A stretch of 64,000 bases of DNA from an uncultured Algibacter sp. (GTDB lineage Bacteria; Bacteroidota; Bacteroidia; Flavobacteriales; Flavobacteriaceae): assembly GCA_937958265.1 (NCBI GenBank), contig CALGNX010000001.1:353221-417220 (forward strand), written 5' to 3'. The translations under genes and the position numbers were made by a program. The notes beneath the pieces are model-generated. The model was not told where the DNA came from. It made no database searches and saw only the letters and a list, made by a program, of their open reading frames with translations. Of this stretch, positions 45,940 to 55,121 are shown in pieces (the first letter of the stretch is position 1; every line of letters begins with the position of its first letter).

Positions 45940-47562
45940 TTAATTAATTTCTAAATTTGTAAAGGTAAAACTAGATCCACTAAATAATCCTTTATCACTT
46001 AGTTTTAAAGATGGAATTACCAATAAAGCCATAAACGAAAGCGTCATAAAAGGTGCATGGAGTTTACTTCCTATTTGTTTTGCTAATTTATCGAGTTCTG
46101 CATACTTTACACCTATGGTTTCTCCATTTTTATCGCTCATTATTCCTGCTACAGGAAGTGGTAAGATTTTTTCAAAGTTATTAGACACTACACAAATACC
46201 ACCTTTATTTTTAATGATTAAATTAACAGCCTTACAAATAGCTTCGTCTGATACTCCTATAGCAATTATGTTATGTGAATCGTGACCAACGGAGGACGCG
46301 ATAGCGCCTTCTTTTAAGCCAAAATTCTTTATAAATGCGAGGGCTGGTTTTTGGTTTTGATAGCGGTTTACAACCGTAATTTTTAATATATCTTTTTCAA
46401 TATCTGAAACTAAATTACCGTTTTCATTTTTTGATTCTTCTATAAGCTCATTGGTAACTAGTTGCCCTTCTAAAGCCTCTATAACTCGAATTTTATTTGC
46501 TGTTGAAGCTATTTTAAAATCTGTAATTTCCTTTTTATCGCATTTAAAGTTATTTAAATTTTCAAACACTACTTCCTTTATTAAGGATATACCATTATTA
46601 AAAACTAAAACGCCATTAATAAAAGTACTTAAAGTTTTAAAGTTTTTTAAATCCTCAACCACTATAAAATCTGCATTATGCCCTACTTCTAATAAGCCAA
46701 CATCCAAATTGTAATGCTTAACAGGATTTATACAAGCTGCTTGTAAAACCTTAAACACGTTTATGCCTTTATTTACAGCGCGTTTACAAAGTGTATTAAT
46801 ATGGCCAATAATTAAATCGTCGGGATGCTTATCGTCACTACAAAACATCATGTTTTCAAAATGTTCTGGTAACAAATCAATTAAAGCTTCGAAGTTCTTG
46901 GCAGCGCTTCCCTCTCTAATTAATATTTTCATACCTTTTTGAAGTTTATCTAAGGCTTCATCAAAGGTGAAACATTCATGGTCTGTAGAAATTCCTGCAT
47001 TTATATATTTTAACGCATCTTCCCCTCGAAGCCCTGGAGCATGCCCATCCACCGGTTTGTTATAATGCTTTGCCCATGCAATTTTTTTAAGCACCTCTTC
47101 ATCATCAAAAAGTACCCCCGGGTAATTCATCATTTCTGCTAGATACTTTATATCTGGATTCTCAAGAAGTTGTTTTATTCCGTTTGAATCGATAACGGCA
47201 CCTGCAGATTCAAAATCTGTAGCAGGAACACATGAAGGCGCACCAAAATTAAATTTAAAAGGCACCTTTTTGCCATTTTCAATCATAAACTCTACACCTG
47301 CAACACCTAGCACATTAGCAATTTCGTGTGGATCTGAGACCGTTGCAACCGTACCATGATTTACAGCTAGCCTTGCAAACTCCGAAGGAACTAACATCGA
47401 GCTTTCTATATGTATATGCGCATCAATAAAGCCAGGTAGTATATATTGATTTACTTTATGATCTTTCTCTTTAATAGCCGTTATTTTACCGTTTAAAACA
47501 GTAAGTTCTCCACTATAAATTCGTTTATTTAGTATATCTACTATTTTGCCTTGTATTTTCAA
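45940..47562 (-). CDS. ade: Adenine deaminase
   Basis: This 540-residue amidohydrolase converts adenine to hypoxanthine in purine salvage. Metal-binding HxH is in [23 protein letters not shown] holds a further histidine, and DDKHPDDL contains the conserved aspartates. [16 protein letters not shown] is typical of the family, and the C-terminal domain holds [12 protein letters not shown]. Start ATG 47562, adjacent to tilS (33 nt gap) and 3 nt from the downstream hydrolase. Purine salvage role is well supported by family, with no special features. Confidence 0.95.
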   Translation of the reverse strand: MKIQGKIVDILNKRIYSGELTVLNGKITAIKEKDHKVNQYILPGFIDAHIHIESSMLVPSEFARLAVNHGTVATVSDPHEIANVLGVAGVEFMIENGKKVPFKFNFGAPSCVPATDFESAGAVIDSNGIKQLLENPDIKYLAEMMNYPGVLFDDEEVLKKIAWAKHYNKPVDGHAPGLRGEDALKYINAGISTDHECFTFDEALDKLQKGMKILIREGSAAKNFEALIDLLPEHFENMMFCSDDKHPDDLIIGHINTLCKRAVNKGINVFKVLQAACINPVKHYNLDVGLLEVGHNADFIVVEDLKNFKTLSTFINGVLVFNNGISLIKEVVFENLNNFKCDKKEITDFKIASTANKIRVIEALEGQLVTNELIEESKNENGNLVSDIEKDILKITVVNRYQNQKPALAFIKNFGLKEGAIASSVGHDSHNIIAIGVSDEAICKAVNLIIKNKGGICVVSNNFEKILPLPVAGIMSDKNGETIGVKYAELDKLAKQIGSKLHAPFMTLSFMALLVIPSLKLSDKGLFSGSSFTFTNLEIN

Positions 47563-47595
47563 ATTGCTGGTTCTTTAATTTAAATTTAAATATTT

Positions 47596-49029
47596 TTAGG
47601 TTTTCAGCACTATTTTAAGATGCTGTTTTGTGTTATTGGTTACTCTAAAACGGTGGTCTGCTCTTCGGCCAATAATCCATACAATATGGTCTGCCGAGCA
47701 AAGTAAATATGTGTTTTCTTTATCTAAAAGAGATAATTTTTCGTCTTTAAAATATTTGCTTACCTTTTTTTTACCTGCCATACCTAAGGGGTAAAACACA
47801 TCGCCTTGCTTATACTTTCTAACGGTTAACGGAAATTTTAAAATACTTTTATCTACAAAAATAGTGTTGAGATTTACACCTGATATCGCATTCACTTCTT
47901 CAAAACACAAGGTGCCATTTGGTATTTCAACTTGTTTATCCTTTTCTGAAACAAGTAGCGTTTTGTCCACTTCATGCTGTATTTCACTTAGTAATAAGTG
48001 TTCCCTATTTTTAATTAAACGGTGTGTTGCGGAAAATATTTGCTTTCCTGTTTCGGCATTTAATAAACCCAAAACATCATCCCATTGTGTGAATCCAAAA
48101 CTATGGAATACTTCATATAAATAAGCTTTAGGGTTATTTACTTTTTTAAATTCTGATATTTTGAAAGTCACATGGCTACTATCCATAGTCACAATAGCAC
48201 GTTTTAAAACAGCATTTGTACTTTCTACTACAATATCTGCGGTATCTTTTAAGTTATTTAGTGTTGTTTGAAAGCTCTGCAATAAGCTTGGATTTATTTC
48301 TTTAAGAATTGGAATAACCTGATGTCGTAATTTATTGCGTAAATATTTAACGGATTTATTACTACTATCTTCTCGCCAATTTATGTTTTCTTGTTTAGCA
48401 TAAGCTTCAATAGCATCGCTAGAAAAAGGTAGTAATGGACGCACAATTTTATCGTTAACTTCGGGTATTCCTGTTAAACCTTCAAGGCCTGTGCCTCTTG
48501 TAAAATTTATTAAAAAGGTTTCTAAGTTATCGTCGGCATGGTGTGCAGTTAAAATATAATCGAAATGTAATGCGTTCGCTAATTCTTCAAACCAAGCATA
48601 TCGCAATTCTCGCGCCGCCATTTGTATGGAGCATTTGTTGTCCTTTGCGTATGCTGTTGTATTGAAATTTTGGGTGAAAATTTCTAAATTTAATTTTTTT
48701 GCTAATTGTAAAACGAATGCTTCATCTGCGTCGCTCTCGTTTGCTCGTAAACTAAAATTACAATGTGCTAATGCCACATTAAGTTTTAAGCGATGGCATA
48801 AATGTGTTAAAACAACACTATCTATACCGCCAGAAAGGGCTATAAGAATTTTACTTTTTTTTAAAAAAGCGAGTTTTTGATTTATGTGGGTTTCAAAATT
48901 TTTGATGGAATAATTGTGTTTTTGAATTGTTAAACATAGCGCTATATTTATTTTTATAACTAGTTTGGTTTTTTTTTGATTTGAAATTTTAATTAATACG
49001 ATAGCATTAAATGTGATATTTGTAACCAA
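47596..49029 (-). CDS. tilS: tRNA(Ile)-lysidine synthase
   Basis: TilS adds lysine to C34 of tRNA-Ile(CAU). The PP-loop is ALSGGIDSVVLTHL (SGGIDS at 66-71), followed by CNFSLRANESDADE, AHHADDNLETFLINFTRGTG and the C-terminal domains (FPLTVRKYKQGDVFYPLGMAGKKKVSKYF). The open frame gives 477 residues, with about 40 residues before the expected start. The family usually begins roughly 15-20 residues before the PP-loop, yet no ATG, GTG or TTG exists there, so the start is uncertain. TAnnTTTG boxes lie at 49058-49065 and 49027-49034 (minus strand). It implies the genome decodes AUA with a CAU tRNA. Confidence 0.9.
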   Translation of the reverse strand: MVTNITFNAIVLIKISNQKKTKLVIKINIALCLTIQKHNYSIKNFETHINQKLAFLKKSKILIALSGGIDSVVLTHLCHRLKLNVALAHCNFSLRANESDADEAFVLQLAKKLNLEIFTQNFNTTAYAKDNKCSIQMAARELRYAWFEELANALHFDYILTAHHADDNLETFLINFTRGTGLEGLTGIPEVNDKIVRPLLPFSSDAIEAYAKQENINWREDSSNKSVKYLRNKLRHQVIPILKEINPSLLQSFQTTLNNLKDTADIVVESTNAVLKRAIVTMDSSHVTFKISEFKKVNNPKAYLYEVFHSFGFTQWDDVLGLLNAETGKQIFSATHRLIKNREHLLLSEIQHEVDKTLLVSEKDKQVEIPNGTLCFEEVNAISGVNLNTIFVDKSILKFPLTVRKYKQGDVFYPLGMAGKKKVSKYFKDEKLSLLDKENTYLLCSADHIVWIIGRRADHRFRVTNNTKQHLKIVLKT

Positions 49030-49152
49030 AGCTATTTTAAAACCATTAAGCCTATACCAAAGTTAAGTATTATTTTAAACACCCAAAGATGCAAAAAGAT
49101 AAACTTGAATTAAATATTTTACTTAACTATAAAACAATTGCATTTAGGATTT

Positions 49153-49235
49153 GCGCAAGGGATTGAACGGCATGTTTAAGCTCCCGACCTTTTGGGAGGA
49201 GCGCGTAGTGAAAGCCCGACCCTTTTGGGATGCGC
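49153..49235 (+). repeat. Dispersed structured repeat, copy 3
   Basis: GCGCAAGGGATTGAACGGCA at the start, an internal stem CTCCCGACCTTTTGGGAG, then GCGTAGTGAAAGCCCGACCC, ending GGGATGCGC. Outer GCGCA/TGCGC bases pair. It lies 10 nt beyond the pabB stop, on the strand opposite to that gene. Shares the internal blocks of the copies at 815 and 11128. Confidence 0.8.
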
Positions 49236-49245
49236 CATAAACCCT

Positions 49246-50538
49246 TTACCCCTCTAAAACGGTGCGCATGGCTTTAGCTTTTATAAGGCACTCTTCGTAT
49301 TCCATTAGGGGGTCGCTTTTGGCGGTTATGGCACCACCTACGGAATAGGAAACGTAATTTGTGGTGGCGTTGTACAGAATACTTCTTATAACCACATTAA
49401 AATCGAAATCGCTATTGGGTTTTATGTAACCTATAGCTCCAGAATATACGCCACGTTTGGCATCTTCCAAATCTTCCATTATTGTCATGGCTGCTATTTT
49501 TGGAGCCCCTGTCATGCTTCCCATGGGAAATGTGCTTTTTATAATATCAATAGGGTGCGTACTACTTGCTACTTGAGATGTTACCGTAGAAATCATTTGA
49601 TGTACTTGATCGAAGGTGTAAATTTTGCATAATTCGTTAACTTTAACGCTTCCCTTTAAGGCGGTTTTGGATAAATCGTTACGTACTAAATCTACAATCA
49701 TGATGTTTTCGCTACGCTCTTTTTCATCTTGTAATAAATTGTTTTTTAGCTCATTGTCTAAAACTTTATTTTGCGAGCGTTTTGCCGTGCCTTTTATGGG
49801 CTGCGAAATAATACGGTTGGCTTCCTTTTTAATGTAACGCTCTGGCGAGGCACATAATATGTATTTATCGTCAGCTTTAAAAAACGACGCAAAAGGTGGT
49901 TTGGAAATTGTGTTTAACTTTTTATAGGTTTCCAACGGGTTTATGCTAGTATTTTCGGCATAAAATTCTTGACAAAAATTAGTTTCGTAAATAGCGCCAC
50001 GTTTAATGCGTGTTAATATATCTTTTACTTTTTTAAAATAAGACGCTTTAGGTGTGCGTAATTTAATTTTAATAGCATTATTACTCTTACTTTGTGTAAC
50101 TTCCTTACTTTTTTTAATGCTTTCTAAATCTTGATCTAGTTGGTTACATACACCGTTTAAGTAAAGTGTTTCTACTTGATTTCCTTTTATTAAGAATATT
50201 TTTTTTGGCTGAAAAAAATATAAATCTGAAAAACCTAAAGCGTCGTAATTTTTGGAGGTTAAGGCCTCTACATCGTTTTTTAAATCGTAGGCTATGTACC
50301 CAAAAACCCAATCGTTTGTGGTGGTATAATATTCCTTAAGCTTCTCGAAGCCTTTATGATAATCTGTTTGTATTGCCGTAATACCATCTACTGCCAAAAT
50401 AGCATCGTAGCTAGAATAATGTTGCTTGTAGTTGTTGGAATCCAACCAAACTACGTCTTCAAACTGCTGCGACCAATTTAATAATTGACTTTTAAAATTT
50501 TCGATAGCCTCGAAAGTATGAATCTGCTTTGTCCTCAA
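49246..50538 (-). CDS. pabB: Aminodeoxychorismate synthase component I
   Basis: This 430-residue chorismate-binding enzyme of folate synthesis has TNFCQEFYAE, the FASFFKADDKYILCASPERY strand, SQPIKGTAKRSQNKVLDNEL, then ENIMIVDLVRNDLSK and STFPMGSMTGAPKIAAM, which hold the catalytic core. Anthranilate synthase (TrpE) is the alternative, but its length and the KG(T/S)AKR core fit PabB, and a PabC-like enzyme lies at 13383. No PabA glutaminase is in the window. A TAACTTTG -7 element lies at 50555-50562 on the minus strand. A structured repeat sits just past the stop. Confidence 0.93.
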   Translation of the reverse strand: MRTKQIHTFEAIENFKSQLLNWSQQFEDVVWLDSNNYKQHYSSYDAILAVDGITAIQTDYHKGFEKLKEYYTTTNDWVFGYIAYDLKNDVEALTSKNYDALGFSDLYFFQPKKIFLIKGNQVETLYLNGVCNQLDQDLESIKKSKEVTQSKSNNAIKIKLRTPKASYFKKVKDILTRIKRGAIYETNFCQEFYAENTSINPLETYKKLNTISKPPFASFFKADDKYILCASPERYIKKEANRIISQPIKGTAKRSQNKVLDNELKNNLLQDEKERSENIMIVDLVRNDLSKTALKGSVKVNELCKIYTFDQVHQMISTVTSQVASSTHPIDIIKSTFPMGSMTGAPKIAAMTIMEDLEDAKRGVYSGAIGYIKPNSDFDFNVVIRSILYNATTNYVSYSVGGAITAKSDPLMEYEECLIKAKAMRTVLEG

Positions 50539-50704
50539 AAAAAATAGTTTAGAGCAAAGTTAGTTAGAATGCCCGAAGTGTGTTTAAAAATTTTTATATA
50601 ATTTTTTGAGGATAAATAGGCTATTAACTAGAAATTTTACGTTATAATAATGAAATAGGCGCATAAATTTTACGATTTTTGTAACAGATTTTAAACCCTG
50701 TAGC

Positions 50705-51595
50705 ATGTACACATTAAAGAATAAAAAGCTTGAAATTACAGTTAAAAAAAGAGGTGCTGAACTATGTAAGATAGCAGCGACTAAAAATAACTTAAATTTT
50801 TTGTGGCACGCAGACCCAAATGTTTGGGCTAGCCACGCCCCTAACCTTTTCCCTATTATTGGGGCTTTAAAAGATAATACTTATTTTTTTGAGGATAAGG
50901 CATACCAAATACCAAAACATGGCTTTTTTAGACACCATGAGGGTATTGAATTACACAAAAAAACAGATAATAGCTTATGCTTTAAATTGGCTTCTAATGC
51001 AGATTTAATTAAAATTTACCCTTTTAAATTTGAATTTTTTATTACTTATATACTTACAGACAATATATTAGAAATAAAACACACGGTTAAAAACACAGAT
51101 AATAAAACCTTATATTTTTCGGTTGGTGGCCACCCTGCTTTTAAATGTCCTGTTTATAAAAACGAGGCTTACAATGATTATTTTCTTGAATTTGAACATT
51201 TAGAAAATGCTAAAAAACATATTTTAAATATGGATAATGGCCTTATTACACCTAAAACAGAACCCGTGCTTAATAACGCAAAAATACTACCCTTAACACA
51301 CGATATGTTTAAGGAAGACGCTCTTGTTTTTAAAGATTTAAAATCTAGAAAAGTGGCCTTAAAAAGTCGCAAAAATGGAGAAATACTTTCTGTAGATTAT
51401 AGTGATTTCCCTTTTTTAGGTATTTGGGCAAAAACAAACGGCAACTACGTTTGTATTGAACCTTGGCTAGGTATTGCAGACAGTGAAAATACAACACAAA
51501 ACCTTATAAGTAAAGAAGGGATTTTAAGCCTAAACTCTGGAAAAACGTTTGAAGCTTCCTACAGTATTAAAATACACAACAACCACTTAGCCTAA
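50705..51595 (+). CDS. Aldose 1-epimerase family protein (LacX-like)
   Basis: This 296-residue galactose-mutarotase-like protein has LKNKKLEITVKKRGAELCKI, WHADPNVWASHAPNLFPIIG, then the catalytic-site histidines in KHGFFRHHEGIEL and GGHPAFKCPV, and the glutamate in VCIEPWLGIAD. It belongs to the LacX-type subgroup, which interconverts sugar anomers; the natural sugar is unknown. Single gene, divergent from pabB. Start ATG 50705 with no signal peptide, so it acts in the cytoplasm. Confidence 0.93.
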   Translation: MYTLKNKKLEITVKKRGAELCKIAATKNNLNFLWHADPNVWASHAPNLFPIIGALKDNTYFFEDKAYQIPKHGFFRHHEGIELHKKTDNSLCFKLASNADLIKIYPFKFEFFITYILTDNILEIKHTVKNTDNKTLYFSVGGHPAFKCPVYKNEAYNDYFLEFEHLENAKKHILNMDNGLITPKTEPVLNNAKILPLTHDMFKEDALVFKDLKSRKVALKSRKNGEILSVDYSDFPFLGIWAKTNGNYVCIEPWLGIADSENTTQNLISKEGILSLNSGKTFEASYSIKIHNNHLA

Positions 51596-51638
51596 AACTG
51601 AATAATAAGCTTAACTTTGCTAACTAAACAAACGTATT

Positions 51639-52997
51639 TTGACTTTTCACGATCTAAACATTAATACCCCACTTTTTAATGCCCTAAACGATTTAGGCTT
51701 TACAAACCCAACACCTATACAAGAGCAATCTTTTAATGTAGTAGCCTCTGGTAAAGACGTAGTTGGTATTGCACAAACTGGTACAGGTAAAACTTTTGCC
51801 TACATGTTGCCTATTTTAAAAAGCCTTAAATACTCTAAGCAAGAAACACCGCGAGTTTTAGTGTTGGTACCCACACGCGAGCTAGTTGTACAGGTAGTAG
51901 ATGAAATTGAAAAACTATCCAAATACATAAATAATCGTGTTTTAGGCGTGTACGGGGGCACCAACATTAACACACAAAAGCAAGCCATAGCTCAAGGTAT
52001 AGATATTTTAGTTGCCACACCAGGTCGCTTATACGATTTGGCTTTAAGCCGTGTTTTACAACTAAAATCCATACAGAAATTAGTTATTGATGAGGTAGAT
52101 GTTATGCTGGATTTAGGGTTTAGGCACCAGCTAATTAATATTTTTGATATCCTGCCACAACGCAGACAAAACATTATGTTTTCTGCTACCATGACGCAAG
52201 ATGTAGATTTACTTATTAACGATTTTTTTAAAAGTCCGGAGCGTGTTTCAATTGCCGTTTCTGGAACGCCACTAGAAAATATTGCGCAACAGCGCTATAA
52301 TGTGCCTAACTTTTACACCAAAGTAAATTTATTAGTGCATTTATTAAATAATACAGAGCATTTTAACCGTGTATTAATATTTGTGGCCTACAAACGTATG
52401 GCCGATCGTTTGTTTGAACAGTTAGATGAATTTTTTAAAGAAGAACTTTGTGTTATTCACTCAAACAAAACACAAAATTATAGATTACGAAGTATAGAAC
52501 AATTTAGAAGTGGTGAAAATCGTATTTTAATAGCTACCGATGTTATGGCACGTGGATTGGATATTGATAATGTATCGCATGTTATTAATTTTGACACTCC
52601 AGATTTCCCTGAAAATTATATGCACCGTATTGGTAGAACAGGCCGAGCAGAACGCGAAGGAGAAGCACTTGTTTTTTCCACTAAAAAGGAATTAGACGCT
52701 ATTAAAAATATTGAGTTATTAATGAAAATGACTATTCCTGTAGCAGAAATTCCTGACCCTGTTACTATATCTACAGATCTTATAGAGGAAGAACGGCCAC
52801 AAATAAAGGAACACAACAATCCTATAAAACGTAAAGATGAGGATGCACCAGGCCCTGCGTTTCATGAAAAATCTGAAAAAAATTCAAAAGAAAATTTAGG
52901 CGGTTCGTACAAATTTAAAATTGCTGCTAAATATAAAAAGAATAAAACACGTGGCGACAAAAACTACAACAGACGTAACCCCAACAAAAAAAAATAA
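51639..52997 (+). CDS. DEAD-box RNA helicase (RhlE-like) with DEVD motif II
   Basis: This 452-residue ATP-dependent RNA helicase starts TTG at 51639, 20 nt after a TAACTTTG box (51612-51619). The Q motif is FTNPTPIQEQSF, motif I AQTGTGKT, motif Ia PTRELV, and motif II reads DEVD rather than DEAD (LVIDEVDVMLDLGF). Motif III is SAT, motif V DVMARGLDID, and motif VI HRIGRTGR. The C-terminal tail is lysine/arginine-rich and basic (YKKNKTRGDKNYNRRNPNK), which would hold RNA. Roles in ribosome assembly or cold adaptation are typical for RhlE relatives. Confidence 0.95.
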   Translation: MTFHDLNINTPLFNALNDLGFTNPTPIQEQSFNVVASGKDVVGIAQTGTGKTFAYMLPILKSLKYSKQETPRVLVLVPTRELVVQVVDEIEKLSKYINNRVLGVYGGTNINTQKQAIAQGIDILVATPGRLYDLALSRVLQLKSIQKLVIDEVDVMLDLGFRHQLINIFDILPQRRQNIMFSATMTQDVDLLINDFFKSPERVSIAVSGTPLENIAQQRYNVPNFYTKVNLLVHLLNNTEHFNRVLIFVAYKRMADRLFEQLDEFFKEELCVIHSNKTQNYRLRSIEQFRSGENRILIATDVMARGLDIDNVSHVINFDTPDFPENYMHRIGRTGRAEREGEALVFSTKKELDAIKNIELLMKMTIPVAEIPDPVTISTDLIEEERPQIKEHNNPIKRKDEDAPGPAFHEKSEKNSKENLGGSYKFKIAAKYKKNKTRGDKNYNRRNPNKKK

Positions 52998-53345
52998 AAA
53001 GAAACTACACTAACAACAAAAAAGACACTTTGTTTTTATAATATTAATAGCGCATTGCCCCACTTTGGTGTTAGATTTAGCTACATTCTAAAATGGAGCT
53101 TTACGCGTTGCTTACGTGCACACAATAAATTATAATTAATATTCATTTACTTGATTTAACAAGATATTTAAATTTAAGTAAAGTATTTAATAAATAATAT
53201 GCTTAATTTAAAAATCCTGCTAAAATTGTACTTTTGAACTAAAAAAACCAACGCGCAAACAGTACATTTATTTTTTCCCTTACACGCAATGCCAAAACTC
53301 AAAAAAATAAAAGAGCTATTTTTTGCCTACAAACGAAACTAAACG
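52998..53345. other. Intergenic region before the Wadjet-like operon
   Basis: No gene found. It contains the jetA promoter (53207-53236). A more GC-rich stretch (about 53050-53125) with TTACGCGTTGCTTACG may be a remnant of mobile DNA but I cannot identify it. Confidence 0.5.
53207..53236 (+). promoter_or_regulatory. Promoter of the Wadjet-like operon
   Basis: TACTTTTG at 53229-53236 (TAnnTTTG) with TTT 19 nt upstream (53207-53209; consensus TTG). It predicts a leader of about 100 nt before jetA. Confidence 0.5.
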
Positions 53346-54542
53346 ATGAACACTTTTAATGACATAAAAGAATTAGTTACCGCTTTAAAAAGGGAGGAAA
53401 AACTAATATCTGAAATGTTTAGTAAAAGAAAATCCATAGACTACAAATTAAGTGACGCATTAGAACTCGTTGATTACGAAGAAAGTCGTATTGATAAGTT
53501 GATAGAAAAATCTGTAATAAGAGAAAATGGTGGCTTATTAGAACTAGATAGTCAATTTTTAGAATTCTTTGAACAAGTACTTTATGTTAGTGAAGAAATC
53601 AACTTGTCTTACATTGATGATAATATCCAAACTATAAAAGAACATATCCTTTATTTTTTAAATGAGCCTAATGAAAATCGCAGATATTCATATTTAAGAC
53701 TCATAAAAAAAACGTTTAGAAATATGGGACTTGTTACACTTCGAAGTGTAATCGATCTAAGAAGAAATATAGAAAACACCTTTAAAAACGAATCTAATTA
53801 CAAGAACAAACAATTAAAGTTAGAACACCTTGATGAGAAAAGAACAATAGTAATAAACTTGATACAACAAACATTTACTCTTATTAACAAAGAAGAAACA
53901 ACTTTCTTTAATAGAGCCTTAGATGAAGAATTGAATAGAATTATTATTGAATTAAAACATCAGTTAGGAGAATGCTCACACAACCTAATTGAAGTAGAAA
54001 AGCAGATAATTGATTATCTGAATCAAATAAAACAGCAAGGCAAATTTTTAGAAAAATTGCGAAAATTAAAATATTTAAAAGACAATTTTACTATCGTAGC
54101 AGAAACAGATATTAAACAAATACTGTCAAATAAAAATGAAGTAATTTATGAAAGCAGGACAAATCAGCCTTTAAATTTATCTATTGATTTTCTTAGAGAA
54201 AGTGAGAAAGCTTTTGAAGTAATTAAAAGAATCGCTAAAAATCATAAAGATAGATTACTCTTTAAACCAGCAGTAGCAGAAAGTATATCTAATGAATATC
54301 TTGAAAATAGTATTGAGGAAGAAGTAATGATAAATTTAGAGGAAGTACGAAATCGATTTATTGCTACTAGTGATAATTTATTCAATTTTATCTTAAATTA
54401 TGATTTTTTAAAAGATGTAGATTTTAATGAACGAGTAACAACCTTCTGTCAAATCATTTCTCAATATGAACAAGAGCTACAAATAGAAGACAATTACCAA
54501 ATCACCAATAACATTGAATATGCTATGGTATTTTCAAAATAA
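53346..54542 (+). CDS. jetA: Wadjet-like JetA (MukF/MksF-like kleisin)
   Basis: This 398-residue, highly charged helical protein has an N-terminal winged-helix-like segment (residues 30-85: RIDKLIEKSVIRENGGLLEL followed by a hydrophobic helix), a long helical middle (about 90-250) and a C-terminal part. This is the expected design of a MukF/MksF kleisin that bridges the SMC heads. The gene order kleisin, small acidic protein, SMC, Toprim nuclease matches Wadjet jetA-D, which cleaves plasmid DNA. Family assignment rests mainly on position and architecture, as the sequence is divergent and shorter than classical JetA (about 480). It starts a tight operon; 6 nt separate it from the next gene. 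Confidence 0.72.
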   Translation: MNTFNDIKELVTALKREEKLISEMFSKRKSIDYKLSDALELVDYEESRIDKLIEKSVIRENGGLLELDSQFLEFFEQVLYVSEEINLSYIDDNIQTIKEHILYFLNEPNENRRYSYLRLIKKTFRNMGLVTLRSVIDLRRNIENTFKNESNYKNKQLKLEHLDEKRTIVINLIQQTFTLINKEETTFFNRALDEELNRIIIELKHQLGECSHNLIEVEKQIIDYLNQIKQQGKFLEKLRKLKYLKDNFTIVAETDIKQILSNKNEVIYESRTNQPLNLSIDFLRESEKAFEVIKRIAKNHKDRLLFKPAVAESISNEYLENSIEEEVMINLEEVRNRFIATSDNLFNFILNYDFLKDVDFNERVTTFCQIISQYEQELQIEDNYQITNNIEYAMVFSK

Positions 54543-54548
54543 AATTTA

Positions 54549-55121
54549 ATGGCTACAAAATATACATCAGAAATATTTGACGTGCTACGCAAAGGACAAT
54601 TCATCTGCTCTAACAGTCCAGATGATGACATTCAAAAACTCTATAGGATTTTAGAAGATGACGAAATTTTTGAGTATTTACAGAAATACTTTTATCAAAT
54701 CAATTACATATTAGAACAAGGCAATGAATATTTCTATTTCAGTCGAATAGAAAATAATGCAGACTTAGATAGGAAACTAGAGAAAGCATTTAATTGGATT
54801 GACATGCTAGACTTTTTTAAAACTTTTGATTCTTCTTTTGATGTAGGCTTTAGGTTTTCCCCATCAGATATTGTAAATCAACTTAAAAACAATGCAGATT
54901 TAAAAACCAAACTAGAACAATTAAAAAAAATAGGTGTTGACAAAAAAAGTTACTCAGATAGAATAAAAAAAATAATTGAGAAACTAGAAAAAGATAATTT
55001 TATAACATTAGAAAATGAGATTTCTGAAACTTACAAAGTACTTACCTCATTAAATTATTTGAAAGACATTATAACAACTATTAATATTCCTGAAGCAATA
55101 GAAAATGAGATACCTGAATAA
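54549..55121 (+). CDS. jetB: Wadjet-like JetB (MukE/MksE-like)
   Basis: This 190-residue acidic protein follows jetA after 6 nt and overlaps the jetC start by 17 nt. Its position and size equal JetB/MksE (usually about 200, DUF4194 in other systems), a KITE-type partner that binds the kleisin. The visible segments are an N-terminal helix (EIFDVLRKGQFICSNSPDDD), a strand-rich centre (EYFYFSRIENNADL) and helices toward the end. I see no catalytic motif. The role as complex subunit is inferred from the neighbours. Confidence 0.7.
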   Translation: MATKYTSEIFDVLRKGQFICSNSPDDDIQKLYRILEDDEIFEYLQKYFYQINYILEQGNEYFYFSRIENNADLDRKLEKAFNWIDMLDFFKTFDSSFDVGFRFSPSDIVNQLKNNADLKTKLEQLKKIGVDKKSYSDRIKKIIEKLEKDNFITLENEISETYKVLTSLNYLKDIITTINIPEAIENEIPE

